The notes: generated by a model from the letters alone, not told the origin. A stretch of DNA of 64,000 bases from Fomitopsis serialis (GCF_022376445.1 NW_025955018.1:1-64000); one strand, 5' to 3'. Numbered from the stretch's first letter, positions 12,086-23,990 are shown. A program made the numbers and translations.

Positions 12086-13190
12086 CTAGACATTCTGTCG
12101 CTCTGGTGTGCCCTCGTACCCCACCGAGAACTTCCTCCCCCGGGCGAGGTCTTCGCATGCGTCCGATCGTTAGTCACGTCACTCGACATGCAGAGACGGG
12201 ATGGTGACTCGCTTTTCCAACGAGCACTGCGCCTATGATCCTACGACGATTTCATCCGTGTATGCGGCACGCCCAGCATGCTCTCATCTCGCACGTAGGT
12301 TAGTCGTCTCTGAGTTCCTTCACTAACTGTGCCTGCGCTCTGCGCGTTCGTCCTGCCATAGTGCTCACTGCTATGCAACATCCAGATGTATACTCATCCT
12401 GATTGGCAGCGACGAATCCATATTTCATGGATACGAATACAACAAATGCACCTCATAAAACCACACCGATAGGCTTGAACTCGGTACGTACCGCAGCCGT
12501 TGGCAGGCTCCATGCAGAGCGCATCCAAGCATACAAATTTTCGTCCGAGTGCACTATGTTTCTCAGCTCAAACCGAAATCTTCCACCCTTTTGCCCTCTT
12601 AGTCGCTGCCGCAATGCGTACTCGCACTTCAGTTCGAGAGGGCGCTACGAGAGCCAGACGTGTGCCCATATTATTTGCCGAGATGTTCGCTCTCCTTGGC
12701 TCGCTGCGCGTAAGTACGTCATGAACATGAACATCATGACGATACTGAATCGAAGTACAACAGTTCGTTTCGATATCATAGCAGCCCAATCAGGTTCATC
12801 AAGTCGGATTGCGTAGTACAGAACCGTGCGCCCGATGTTGCATATCTAGTAGATGCAAATATATCGTACAATCAACCATGTCCAGAGACGGAGTCTTTCC
12901 ACTACACATCAATCAAGAAAGGACACATTTGAGACGGATAACAATGACCATGCCCCTTGTCCCTTCGAATCGTCCACCCGCGGAAACCGAGAGGACAGTG
13001 CTCTCGCACAGTAATCCAACGGCATCGCGGGAGCCAGACGAATGTCAGTATAGGGACGGCATCTCGTTGTCGTTCACTCTGCCTGTGCCGCCAGCGACTC
13101 TAGCTGACCGCTCCGCTGTTGCCGACGAGGAAGGCTTGAGGCAAGAACAAGTCAGCATGAGGTGCTGGATGATCCTAGTGAAGAGCGAGC
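12086..13190. other. Spacer between R1 and F-box gene 2
   Basis: 12,700-13,060 is related to 34,000-34,370: shared GATATCRTAGCAGCC, TCGTACAWTCAACCAT, GTCCCTTCGAAT and CATCGCGGGAGCCAGACGAA stretches. 13,080-13,190 is the 3' flank of F-box gene 2, including its last intron; the same flank is seen downstream of the gene at 61-62 kb. No separate gene is evident. Confidence 0.4.
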
Positions 13191-14895
13191 TCACTTCAGA
13201 TATGTAGAACCATTCCAGCATGTTATGCAGGTGTCGACTATGCCGCGATCAGACCATGGCCGGAGCAAGCCACAAAATACAACCTCGAGCTCCTGAGCGA
13301 TGCTGTCCAGATCCAACTTGGTCTGATCAATCCGAGGCCATATCGTCATCTTCACTTCGACATCCTTCAATGCGTCGAAGTATGGCTGGCTGATGACCTC
13401 GTGCAGGTCCCGCAGGTCGAGCTTCTCGAGGACAGCGCTCTCACCCTCGAGAACAGTGTTGTCATGGATACCTTGAACGCGAACCTTGATGTGCTCGAGC
13501 TGACGGCTTCGGATGGTGGAGAAGATATCGTGTAGCTCGTCCGCCGCTTTGGTCCAAGCCGCGCGAGCCACCTGGAATTCGGCCTTGTTGTCGATGTGAT
13601 GCATTTTGATGTCCAAGGATTGCAAGGCGGTGTTTTGAAACAGGTTTCCGTGAGTCACTACATTGTGCATGTGAATCAGTGGCGAAGTCTGTACGCAAGA
13701 CAACTTACGGGCATTATCATAATTAGAAACGTCACCGAACCTCTCGCAGAAATGAGTCAACGATGCCCCCACCGTTTCGAGGAGTTGGTTAAGGGATGTA
13801 AGTGCCATAGAGCGCTGTCCTGACCAGATTGACAGATCCGCAAGTGAGTTGCAGAGGCCGGAGTATGTCATCCAGTCAAGGAACATCGCCATGCATTTAT
13901 CCTCCACGGTGACGTCAAGGTATCGAAGACGCATGTGAGATGGTGCCCGAAATAGTGAGGTTTCCGCGTAACTGGCAGCACCTTCCCGAGCGAAATCAAC
14001 ATTCATCGTGAAATCTGTGAGCTGGGGGAAGGCAGACACAATTCGCCGCAGGTGTGTCACATTGTTCAGTCGGCAATAGTCAAGGGTCAACGACTTGACA
14101 GACTCGAACCTCGATAGGGCGAGGAAGAAATCCGTGTGGATGAAACGAAATCCTGCACTGCAGATGTACAGGATGCGTACACGAGGCATCAGACCAGCGA
14201 GCGCAAACGGTAGTGCTGGTAAGACGTGATTGTCACTTTGGCTCTTGTTTCTACGCCGCGGGGATTCCACGCTCCCGTGTTCACCCTTACCCTTTTCCTG
14301 GGCCTCAAGGTCGTCCTCGTGCATGTCGCTATAGGCATCCCGCTCGCCGTCTGCCACCAGCTTGCATGTGCTCGCGAGCCACTGTTTGACGCGTGGTGAT
14401 GCGTAACACTGCTTGAACAGCAGGTTGTAGCTTGTGCGGCTGCGAATTTCGACGGTATGGTAGAGGTTGTGCATCGCTCGAGGGTGCCATGCTGCGCAGA
14501 CAAGCGCCGCGACAGTCAATGTGGGAGGATACATCTCGTCCACGACGAGCCTAAAGACCTCGAGCGGGATGCGAGCGGAGAGGGCCAGTGGCAGGGTGCC
14601 TTGAAAACGGGCGTTCCACCAAGGTCTGCATACCCGCTTATCGCGGTGATCCTCAACAACCCATACATAGCTGGATTTCTCATCGCTCTGTTCATCGGCA
14701 CTCGGTCTCTGGTCAATCTGTTCATCCGCAAGACTCTGACCGGCACCAACATGACCGTCGGCACTCGATCGCATGACTTGTGCGTGTGAGGCGTCCGCGG
14801 GGGCGGGGGGAAGATGCTAGGTGAACGGCACATCAGTTGGGATTCGGGATTATGATGGACAGAAGGCGACCGACGGTAGGCTGGAGATCGGACAT
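13191..14895 (-). CDS. F-box/LRR-like protein 2
   Basis: Exons on the minus strand: 14895-14875 (MSDLQPT), 14816-13709 and 13657-13191; introns 14874-14817 (GTCGGT donor, CTGAT branch, CACCTAG acceptor) and 13708-13658. Joined 1596 nt, 531 aa. F-box at about residues 80-128 (LPLALSARIPLEVFRLVVD, ALVCAAWHPRAMHNLYH), then leucine-rich strands (LMPRVRILYI, FESVKSLTLDYCRLNN, FPQLTDFTMNV) and C-terminal ALKDVEVKMTIWP...LLRPWSDRGIV. The second intron is 51 nt with no stop, so its retention would insert 17 residues without breaking the frame. The stop TGA at 13193-13191 lies inside a GTGAGC donor, so splicing of the last intron would change the C-terminus. An ATG at 14774 opens a shorter reading, but sister genes have GTG, ATA or ACG there, so the upstream mini-exon is preferred. 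Confidence 0.82.
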
Positions 14896-15640
14896 CTGGG
14901 CACTCGCACCCCGTACGACGTGGATGTATGCGGTATGAGGGGAGCAGCAGCCGTGAGTGGAGGGGTGGGTGCAGATAGCGAGTGGACCTCGAGGATGCAG
15001 CGAGGCCATGTATACGAGTACTTGGGAAGAGCTGTGTGCGAAAGTTTGATGAGCCGGGCGGAGACTGCCGCGACCGGGACCTTTCATGCCATGGTCAGTA
15101 CTTCGTGCTTCCAGCAGTCGTCAACATGCCACACCAGGGTCCCGGATAAGCCATCACTGTGGGATATCCAGCGCCGAGCTGCGGCCAGCCTGAGTGCGAC
15201 GCAGGCCCCTAACCCTAAGTGGGTTCTTCGAGGTTGGGTCTTCGATTTGGACTGAGTCGTGGCTCTCTGCGTCGACGTCCCTTCTGCATCGGTGTCGCTC
15301 AATCCGGATCTCCAGCTGTCTCCCCTTCATTCAGACATTCCCATCAAAACATGAATTCATTGCCGACCGCGCCACATCACCTTCAACGAGACGGTAATCA
15401 GTCTCCTTGCCACGGGCAGGCGACCACATCCGGGGCATTGAATGTATGCGCCCTCAAGTCGTCTTTACACCTTTGAAATACGAGCCGACGGAAGACGCGC
15501 CGCGGAGAGTGGTGTTTGGGTGTCCGAGGCCATTGACCATGCTTGTGGTGTCCATATCAAGCGATGAAATTTGTAGGCGAGGTATGGCCTTGTGCACTCG
15601 TCGACCTACTAGTATTCGCATTCCTTCAAGTAGAACTACA
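14896..15640. other. Upstream spacer of F-box gene 2
   Basis: Shares the family upstream blocks: GTGTGCGAAAGTTTGATGAG near 15,036, CATGCCATGGTCAG near 15,087, the telomere-like box at 15,208 and a CTTCGAGGTTGGGTC run after it. No gene is seen. The minus-strand reading of the first 100 bases (SSQVLVYMASLHPRGPLA) recurs upstream of several family members, but only as a frame carried along by the DNA repeat. Confidence 0.5.
15208..15218 (-). promoter_or_regulatory. Telomere-repeat-like box upstream of F-box gene 2
   Basis: The plus strand reads CCTAACCCTAA, 313 bp upstream of the MSDLQPT start. It is flanked by GCAGGCC and by GTGGGTTCTTCGAGG, matching the flanks of the boxes at 41,743 and 48,621. 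Confidence 0.5.
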
Positions 15641-16740
15641 CGCCGCGTCCACCAGCAGGAATTCAACTACATAGCCGGAGTCATGCCCTGCACGAACACG
15701 GTCAGTCATGAACGAATGCGAAGCGGAGGCACTTAACTTACCAGGAGAAGTGCGAATCCGCGATTGCGGGCGATGGGGTGCATGTGTATGCCCCTGTTTA
15801 CACGCGGATCGTAACAAGACATCGAAGGCTGCAGCACTTGCTAGGCAAGTCTAGGGCAAATGCGAACCCAGAAGAGGTTCGTACCGCGCGTGCGATCATG
15901 AAGATCCAGAAGAGTGGACACCCACGAACAAGCATGCTAGTGACGGACCATTCCACTCTCGTGGAGCGTTCGATAGACCGCACGTAGGCCTACCGCCACG
16001 TCGGAGGCTCAACCTAAGCACTATCACCAGCCCGGTCAGATAGTCACTCTTCCTGGACGTGCTACTCACCGACTAAGAGGCAATCCTCAGCGTCCCGGAC
16101 ATTGTCAAGAGAATATCCCGCCCCGAAAGCGAAGCGACTAATGCTTGCCAGCGATCCCCACGACTCGCGTTGATACGTCCTGTTCGTGTTTGCTCGAGCC
16201 GTACGAAGCTTGTTCACGGGGTTTCGCGCCTCGTGGTGTCCGAGTATTCTCTACCTCTGTCAGGGAAACTCAGCTAAATGTTTCTCTCCGAATGGGGAGT
16301 TCGCGCTACGCACCGCGAGCCTGAGGTTGGCGTGCTGATTATTGAGAATATCTCACACTGAATAGACTTCCGCTGCAGCGATTACTCGCTGGACCGGACT
16401 TGACCTGGACAGATCCATGTGCACGACGTGAATGCCCATCGCTGTACGCAGGCTCGTTAGATCCGGCAACACATAAGTTGCTAGATCCACGGGATTGGTT
16501 CTTCGTGCGATCCGCTCCGCCCTGCATGCACTCGCAGGACGCCCGGACGATCGTCCTCGTCTTCTCGACGGTTCAGACATTGGTGGTCGCCGAAGAGCCG
16601 CCCAGGAGCGTCATGGGATTTACTCGTCGGCGTTGTCGTGGTCCAGAGCGCGATCAAGTGCCTGATCTTGATGCGCGCGAGCTGGTGCGCTTACACTCGG
16701 GAGAGGGTTCTACGTAGCTCGTGAACACATCTGAACGGCC
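15640..16740. repeat. Spacer block R2, copy 2
   Basis: Counterpart of 5460-6260 and 23,990-24,950. It ends with the RRRCRGPERDQVPDLDAREL plus-frame block (16,622-16,690), which has relatives at 9.1, 24.85, 48.8 and (inverted) 59.7 kb. The common region is recognisable, but all frames carry stops, so no gene is called. Confidence 0.5.
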
Positions 16741-17300
16741 TCTATTCATGGTTCAGGGGTTCAGAGTGCATGCAGCGTTAGATGACAGGTCGCCGGGATG
16801 ATCTGAGATATGCGTGCCTGTCTTTGCGCCCGGATTTTCACGCCATACGGTCGACCATCGCTTTTGACCGTATTCAGAGGCGGACGACAAGTTAACGTCG
16901 GCCTCGCTGCATCGAGAAGCCTGTTGATCAAATCAATACATCGCGAAGATCTGTCTGTTCAAGAAGCCGTCAGGGAAGGACACATACTAGCGAGCACGGA
17001 CCTGTCCACGATGATCCGGAATCTGCGCATCATCCTCATACAGCTGAAGTCGTAAGTTTCCCTGCACCTGTCATTGAAAAGATCACGCAACCGCGGGTTG
17101 ATGGTCCTTTGGGACAATGCATTCGCTGGAAAACCAGAGATCTGAATTACCGCAGCTGCAAGACGTTACTGAGCGCGTACCGAATCGGGTCCGACGGCGT
17201 GACAGACTTGAGTAGTTATAGTTCTTGAACGGGGATGAGACGCACAGTAGGGTAACTTAGCACCCATTCGGCTCCGAGATCCGCACGCTATTAACTGTGC
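16741..17300 (-). pseudogene. Unidentified relic sharing a peptide with 48.9-49.2 kb
   Basis: The minus reading of 17,050-16,950 includes IIVDRSVLASMCPSLTAS. The minus reading of 49,150-49,060 includes YESLGRLVLAMICPSLSDL. Both lie just right of a copy of the R2 tail, so the order of blocks is conserved. The 49-kb version has an open frame of 94 codons; this one is broken. Leucine-rich content would fit an F-box-type or LRR protein, but this is only a guess. Confidence 0.3.
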
Positions 17301-17304
17301 GACA

Positions 17305-17920
17305 GAGTGAGACACGTCGCATGCGCCCGGCGGGAGCGCGATGAGGCCTTCGCGACGTCCGCTCAGGCACATCCACAACCAGGATGCCAGGAGACCGAGC
17401 GGGTGAGCGGTGAAGAAGGGAACGCAGGTGACCTACCGAGAATTGGGGCTCAGCGTGGGATGTCTGCAGAGTGATCGTGGAGAGAGACGTACCAAGACAG
17501 GAAAAGGATTCAGCGGTCGGTCCAGGCTGCGTAACGCACTAGACAATGTCCCGCTTAAGAATGACGACCAAGAGGCCTGCGGACAGTGTCAGCGACGGGT
17601 GAAAGTCACGTCCGGTGAATCTGCAACATACTGACGAGGTTCACGGTGCATGATAATGGGGCCTACGATTTGGCCATGAACGGCCATACGGACGTGCGGA
17701 TGAACAGACATCAATTTGATCGAATGGTCTAGATATGTAGTGCGTTAGTTCCATATCGCAGTCGAGGGGAGTACACGTACCTGGACCACGTTGGCCTATG
17801 GTACACGAGCAAAACAAGATAGACATACTTAGAGCAACAGCGTGCTGTTGAACAAAATGCCCTGTGCCACCATCACGACGAGGAAAGCTTGTCGAAGCTC
17901 GATCTGCGATGTAGGAATGT
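17305..17920 (-). pseudogene. Decayed copy of the nine-exon membrane-protein gene (exons 5, 6, 9)
   Basis: On the minus strand this follows the gene at 53.4-54.8 kb. About 17,905-17,800 matches exon 5 (QAFLVVMVAQGILF against QAFVVATVAQGILF, then CTCGTGTACCATAGGCC). 17,790-17,740 matches intron 5. 17,725-17,660 matches exon 6 (ACCATTCGATC, CATCCGCACGTCCGTATGG). 17,405-17,320 matches the last exon (HPLGLLASWLW then SGRREGLIALPP). A stop follows the exon-5 helix and the region of exons 7-8 is missing or unrecognisable. Intron sequence is retained, so it arose by DNA duplication, not by reverse transcription. Confidence 0.7.
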
Positions 17921-19950
17921 ATGTCGAGGACGTGGTAGACGACTCGATGTTCTCGTGGGTCGTGATATCAACGTGTCTGGGTGCGACGCGAGACTTGGAG
18001 GATGTGCCTAGGGCATGTGAATCTGATTAGATGAGGAACAATCTCAGAACGAAAGACACATACAGTGGAGGATGTTTGTTCTTTCGTGGTGGTCGTAGTT
18101 CGAAACAACGCGTTCACCCGATCTCCTTGTCCCGCACGGAGCGGGCGCTGTACCATATCAGAGCCTGGTGGTTGTCGCAAGCGGGAAGACTGGGCACGCG
18201 TCGAGGAATGAGATGCGCGCCCGCGGTTTCCTTCGTCGATTAAAGTTCATCGGCGACACGTTGATGTGAGAATAGATGTTTGGTGAGATCCCTGCTAGTG
18301 TGGCGTTCGAGAACATGGGAAGTGACTAGCCAGACCATCGTTCTGCCTCCAGAGGACATAAGTGAGGGATGCGGGAAGCAGTGGCGAGTTACTTACAGGG
18401 AGGTCGGTCATGAAGCGCTAGGTTATTATGCTCGTACAGGACCAGTAAAGTACCTCGGTTGGCCTAAGAAACGTTATGCCCCTGCGTGGCTAGGTGCGAG
18501 GAGCCGCGTGGCTGAGGACTAAGGCAGCTTCAAGCTCGTGTTGCGACATTGCAACAAAACAGATCGCAGTGACTGTATCGCACCGCGTATGCCCTGCTCG
18601 TACAAAGTGTGAGGTGTGCGGATAGTATGGGGCTACGTGCAGGCGCACACGAGACAGCGCGAAATCGATCGAAAATACCAGTGGCGTTGGACCAAAAAAA
18701 CGCAGAAACTCATGCGCTCGTCACGGTTCCTGCATATCCTGCATATAATTTTGGACAGAAGCAGACTCACCACACGAACGACCGCAAGGGTCTCTATTTG
18801 ATCACATCACGTATACCCAGGTACCCTGTATCGCCACGCTCCGCTCAGAATACCGGCAGATGCAGATGCAGCACAGTTCTCGCGCTCTGGGCCTCAGGTG
18901 GTAGACCACATATGCAGCCGGTCGCTTTAGCTCAACGACGGACCTCTCGAGCAGTTAAAGACATCAGGCGTCGGGTTTGAAGCGTTTAACAGAGAGATCG
19001 TGACTAGGGGGGCTCAGAGGCGTGATCCAGTTGGAGCGCGAGTTGTGTTGGCAGAGTGCTTAGAAAATCAACGTTCAAACGTTCATGCAATGGTGGACGT
19101 CGAGAGCAAAGCAAAACCGTCGCGCACTGGTGAAAATAGGCCGAGATTCTTCCGGCCGGCGCCTCCGCTGCTCTCGCTGCTCGATCACCCACTGGCAAGC
19201 ATCGTCTTTGACTCGATAGGTCGATGGCTAACGCGTCACAATGACGGTTCGCACTCGCTTGCAGCTGCCAGCTACTCACATAATCCAGAGGATCAACATC
19301 CCGATCAAGCGACACTTACGGCTAGACGCTCCCCATGACAAGGTGAGCTGGCCCCCGCGCGTCCAACCACCCGTTCAGCCCACCATGATCACATCCATTC
19401 TAAAGGTGACCCCCTTCCCTTTTTGACGGCTTTATTCTCCTTCTGCGATGTATTGAACAGTCCGTATGCGTGTCACGGGGTCTGTCTTCGTGTTCCAAGA
19501 GCTCAACAGGGCCGGGCGGTCGGCTCTTCTTAAAGTGCCACGCTGGCTGGCAATACTGCAACATGAAACAGGTGGATCGGAGGGGGAGGGATAGCGGAAG
19601 AAGCAATGCCGATATTGTAGGTGAGTGATCACTGCGAATATGCAATCAAGCCGTATGCATCACTGCTGATTGGTACACGTCCAAATCTGATCACTGTGTC
19701 GCAAACGTGACGGGGAGTTTCCAGCTTCGTCGGATTACGGGAGCGAGCTCTGCGACTGTATGCGTCACGGTTGCTTTATTTCAGGTGCAATTCAACTTCT
19801 AGGGCACTCGTTTTGTCGCTCAGTCATGCCGTTCGCACGCAATATTCAATCAATACTGTGGCTTCTAGCCGTCTAGTACGTACTGTCCCGCGATACGAGT
19901 GGTAGCGACGCGGAGCAAACACTCCGAGGAGGTATACCCGACCTCGTAGG
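17921..19950. other. Gene-free stretch
   Basis: About 2 kb with only short uncorroborated open readings. Around 19,140-19,170 a CCGAGATTCTTCCGG motif relates it to the dispersed block at 10.35, 25.33 and 34.66 kb. I see no other structure. Confidence 0.4.
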
Positions 19951-21050
19951 TGCTACGGACAAGACATTCACACAGGTCTGACGCACGCGGGATACTCAAA
20001 GAAAGCGACGTACTACGCGTCGGGCAGAGTTACCTGTCCCCTTCGTTCCCAACGTCCGGACAGCGGGGTCACCTGCGCGTGACGCGAGTATTCCATGTAT
20101 CGTCCTGTGCGACGTGCATGCTGGTGAGGATCGCATCCTTCACGCATGGCGGTTTCATGACATACGCGCTCACCTGTGTGTTCTCCAAGCAGGCGAGGGT
20201 TCTCGACACTGCGGAGTTCTAAGATTCACTGACATTGAACCTGTGCTCACAAGTAAGTACCGGCATCGACGCACCTGTCTTTCATGTCGCTAGTCTTGAC
20301 GTCGCGGCCTCGCAGCTGCGTGACTCCAACTATCGGCTCCTGGTTGTGACCGCCGTTCATCCCGCTTCGAGCGAGAAGGGGCTCGCTCGGCGCATCCCCA
20401 ACTACAGGAATGGACGTAGGAGATGATCCAGGGAAGTGGCGGCCGCATCTCGGTCAATGTACTCCCGTGACGTACCTCGTGTTGGCTAGGTGCAGTACCA
20501 GTCCAATCGCTCGTTGCTCAGTGAACCTCACTACTCCAACAGCCAATCTATCTTTGTAGATTTCTCCGTACGACATCACAGCGTACACGCCCGACGTGTT
20601 CGCCGTCGCTTTGAAGGCGGTCCACCTCGCGTCGAGTGCATGTAAAGACCTGACTTTGTGCTGTCAGAGTCCGGTCAGTGACGACGCGGTGAAGGTGCAG
20701 CAATATCCCCATTGCGCAACCGAGCCATCGAATCGAAAATCGCTGGTCATCAGACGGCAACGTACGGTATGGTCGCCATATCCAGCGAAGATCTAGCAGG
20801 TGCGTCTACAAGCGCTTCCACGGCTTCTCGAGAGCTCTACCTCATTAGTTGCATAGTACGTCTATCACTCAGAGTGTTGGCACAATCGCTTGGCGGGCTT
20901 GGGGCCAGCAGTGTTCCGCCTGATCGACGATATCGACGTCTCGATGCGCACGTAGCCTCGCGGGAGGTTCTTCGGCGAGGCAACTCGCGCTCGCCACTCC
21001 CGGAGGGCTCTCACTCAGTAATCGCTCACCGCTGACTCCCTGGACATTTT
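19951..21050. repeat. Decayed repeat unit R8-R10, copy at 20 kb
   Basis: Three sub-blocks have partners elsewhere. 20,100-20,420 resembles 33,520-33,830 (ATGCTGGTGAGSATCGSA, CATTGAACCTGTGCTCACA against CAATGAACTTGCGCTCACA, TTCGAGCGAGAAG). 20,430-20,640 resembles 1960-2220 (GGGAAGTGGCGGCCGCA and the FKATANT peptide on the minus strand). 20,800-20,850 resembles 46,340-46,385 (GCAGGTGCGTCTAC...CTTCCACGGCTTCTC against GGAGGTGCGTCGAC...CTTTCCACGACTTCTC). The unit was probably a gene or element once; its identity is unknown. Confidence 0.4.
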
Positions 21051-21129
21051 GACGTCTACGCCATTTGCTCGCGCCAAGCATGTTGAGGCTCCTTCCTTAG
21101 CACCGTTATGCAGTAGATACGTACTAATC

Positions 21130-21563
21130 AGCATCCCGATGAATCGAAGTACACTTTATTTGTTCGTGGCGACGGGGAAGTCCGATACAGTCGATGTACA
21201 GTACATCCGGCCATCGTCCAAGCACAATACATTTCAGCCATCGTAGCAAGCATGAGTCAATCGAGACAGTAACCATACCGATCCCGGGTCACCTCCGTAC
21301 CAAAGCCAAACTGTCCCTCTAATGAGTCGGCCGATAGTGGTAGATAAAATGGAGTCAAATGAGCCCTTGTGAACGACCGGTCCCTCGCATCGACCCGCGC
21401 TCCGTACGGGCAGTGATGATGTCTCGTTGCCGCCACCTCCGTCTGTACTGACCGGCTAACCTGCTACGTCTTCGGCATGAGGACTCCTGGGCATTGCTGG
21501 ATGAATGAACGGGAAACAAGAGTTAGACAGACGTGTGCCATGTGTGCACACGAGCTCACTCAC
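21130..21563 (-). repeat. F-box 3'-flank repeat, copy 2
   Basis: Counterpart of 2226-2711. The stretches CGCATCGACCCGCGCTCCGT and GCCGCCACCTCCGTCTGTA are shared almost exactly. On the minus strand it starts with a GTGAGTGAGCTCG donor at 21,563, 25 nt after the stop of F-box gene 3. The presumed acceptor region reads TCTTGTTTCCCGTTCATTC, with the acceptor AG of other copies altered, so a later AG would be needed. Confidence 0.5.
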
Positions 21564-21588
21564 ATTTGCAATATCAATAGCTACTTCA

Positions 21589-23277
21589 TCACAGCCAGGT
21601 GATGGCGACTATGCCACGGGCAACCCATGGCTGCAATATGCCATGGAACATGGTCTGGAGCTGCTGACCGATGCTGTCCAGATCGATGCCGTCCACATGC
21701 AACCTGGTCTGCCAGTGACGGGTCAGAGGCGCCAGCACGATCTTCACCTCGACATCCTGCAATGCATCGAAATATGGCTGGCTCACGACCTCGTGCAGGC
21801 CCCGCAGGTCGAGCCCCTCGAGGACAACACCGAGCTTCTCAGGCTCGAGAATGCTGTCGCCGACGGGAACTCGAACTTTGACCTTGATGTACTCGAGATG
21901 ACGGCTTCGGACGGTGGAAAATATGCCGTGCAACTCGTTCATTGCTTTGGTCCACACCGCGCGAGGCCCCTGGTCTTTGGCCACGCGTTCGATGAGTTGT
22001 AGCTCGAAGCTCCAGGATCGCAAGGCGGTGTTTTGCAACACACTTCCGTGAACACCTAGTGCATTGTGCATGTGCGTTAGTGGCAAAGCCTGTAAGCAAG
22101 ACAAAGGGACTCTTACTACGGCCATAATTGAAACCGTTACTTAGACGGAAACTGACCAACGACGTCCCCGCGGTTTCGAGGAGTTTGTTAAGGGGGATCT
22201 GTGCCATGGAGGCAACCTCGGGGCTGACTGTCAGATCCGCAAGTGAGGTGCAGAGACCTGAGTGCATCATCCAGTCAGAGAACATCGCCATGCGTTCATC
22301 GTTCAAGTTGACGTCAAGGTATCGAAGACGCATGTGAGGTGGTGGCTGAGATAATGAAGCTCCCGCGTAGCTGGCAGCACCTTGCTGAGCGAAATAAACA
22401 TACAACGTGAGATCGGTAAGCTGAGGGAAGGCAGACACAATCCGCCGCAGCTGCGTGATGTTGTTCAGTCCGCAGTTCCGAAGTGTCAATGATTTGACAG
22501 ACTCGAACCTCGACAGGGCGAGGAAGAAATCCGTGCGGACGAAACAAAGTCTTGCACGGTAGATGTGAAGGTTGCGTACACAAGGCATCAGACTAGCGAG
22601 CGCGGATGGTAGCGCTTGCAAGAAGTGATTGTCACTATTGTTCTTGTTTCTACGCTGCGGGGATTCCATGCTTCCGTCTTCGTTCGAGTCCCTCTTGTCC
22701 TTGAGAATCTCAAAAAATGCATCCCACTGCTCGTTTGCCACCAGCTCGCATGTGCTCGCGAGCCACTGCTTGAGACGTGGTGACGCGTAACACTGCTTGA
22801 ACAGCAGGTTGTAGCTTGTGCGGCTGCGAATCTCGATGGTGTGGTAGAGCTTGTGCATCGCTCGAGGGTACCATGCTGTGCAGACCAGCGCCGCGACGGT
22901 CAATGTGGGAGGATCCATTTCGTCGACGATGATCTCGAAGACCTCGAGCGGGATGCGAGCGGAGAGGGCCAGCGGCAGGGTGCCTTGAAGCCGGGCGTTC
23001 CACCAGGGTATGAATTCCCGCTTCTTGCGGTGATCCTCATAAATCCGTGCATAGCTGGATTCCTCATTGCTCTGTTCATCGGCACTCGGTCCCTGGTCAA
23101 TCTGTTCATCGGCAAGGCCCTGACCGACATCAATGTGATCGTCGGCACTCCGTCGCACGACTTGTGCGTGTGAGGCATCCTCGGGGGCAGGGGGAAGATG
23201 CTAGGTGAACGGCGCGTCAGCCGAATCGGGATCATCATGGACAGAAGACGACCAACGCTAGGCTGGAGATCAAACAT
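21589..23277 (-). CDS. F-box/LRR-like protein 3
   Basis: Minus-strand exons 23,277-23,257 (MFDLQPS), 23,200-22,117 and 22,055-21,589; introns 23,256-23,201 (GTTGGT donor, CTGAC branch, CACCTAG acceptor) and 22,116-22,056 (GTAAGA donor, CTAAC branch, ACTAG acceptor). Joined 1572 nt, 523 aa, no internal stop. After an acidic linker (ADEQIDQGPSADEQSNEESS) the F-box reads LPLALSARIPLEVFEIIVD and ALVCTAWYPRAMHKLYH, followed by leucine-rich strands and the C-terminal signature ALQDVEVKIVLAP...ILQPWVARGIVAITWL. A shorter reading could begin at GTG 23,158, but GTG starts are not expected, and the mini-exon supplies a proper ATG in frame. Its upstream region is a near-identical inverted match of the gene at 60.8-62.4 kb, so the two are recent duplicates. 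Confidence 0.83.
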
Positions 23278-23990
23278 CTGGGCAATCGCTCGTCCCTACG
23301 AGCACGCGACGTGGATGTATGCGCTATGGGGGGAGGCCCAGTCGTATGCGGAGGAGTGGTGGGTGTGGGGGCGCAAGTGGCAAGGCAGCCTCGAGGATGC
23401 ACTGAAACCCTGTATATTAGAAGAGCTGTGTGCGAGAGTTTGACGAACCGCACGGTGACTGCCGCCGGGGCTTTCCATGCCATGACCGGCAGTCATGCTG
23501 CCAGCATTCGTCGACGCGCCACGGATACTGGCCCGGATATTACTGCTTGAAAAACGTGAACCCACTGAGCGGCGGCCCGCCTGAGTACAGTGTCATTGTG
23601 CGATGCAGCAGCGGTCGTCAGTCAATTCCCCCAACCCTACTAACTGCGTTCTCCCCACTCTGACTCTGCGCCTGCTTGCCACCGCTCCCTTCGAGCGGCG
23701 TCGGCCACTCCATGAAACATTCATTAGCATCGATATCCAACCTAATATCCATTCCCATTGCTACATGTGAGCTGAATACGTCTTCGACGAGACGGTGCTC
23801 AGTCTCCTCGCCACATCCCGAAAACCCTTTCAACATGAGCGGACGGCATACGCACCTTAGAAAGTGGTGTTTGTATGCGCAGGGCCAAATTTCATGCTTG
23901 TGGGTGTTGATATCAAGCAACAGAAGGGCCCTCTGCACTCGTTCGCCTACTAGTATGTGCATTTTCTCCCGTAAAATTACACCATAGTAG
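23278..23990. other. Upstream spacer of F-box gene 3
   Basis: Family upstream block, closely matching the inverse of 60,430-60,750 (GCGCCACGGATACTGGCCCGG against the inverse of CCGGCCAGTGTCTGTGGCGC). A degenerate telomere-like box, CCAACCCTACTAAC, is at 23,631-23,644, 354 bp upstream of the start, followed by TGCGTTCTC as in other copies. No separate gene. Confidence 0.5.

Noticed and set aside
14774..14774. ATG as the start of F-box gene 2
   Set aside because: The aligned codon is GTG, ATA or ACG in sister genes and the frame is conserved upstream of it to a splice acceptor, so it is most likely an internal methionine.
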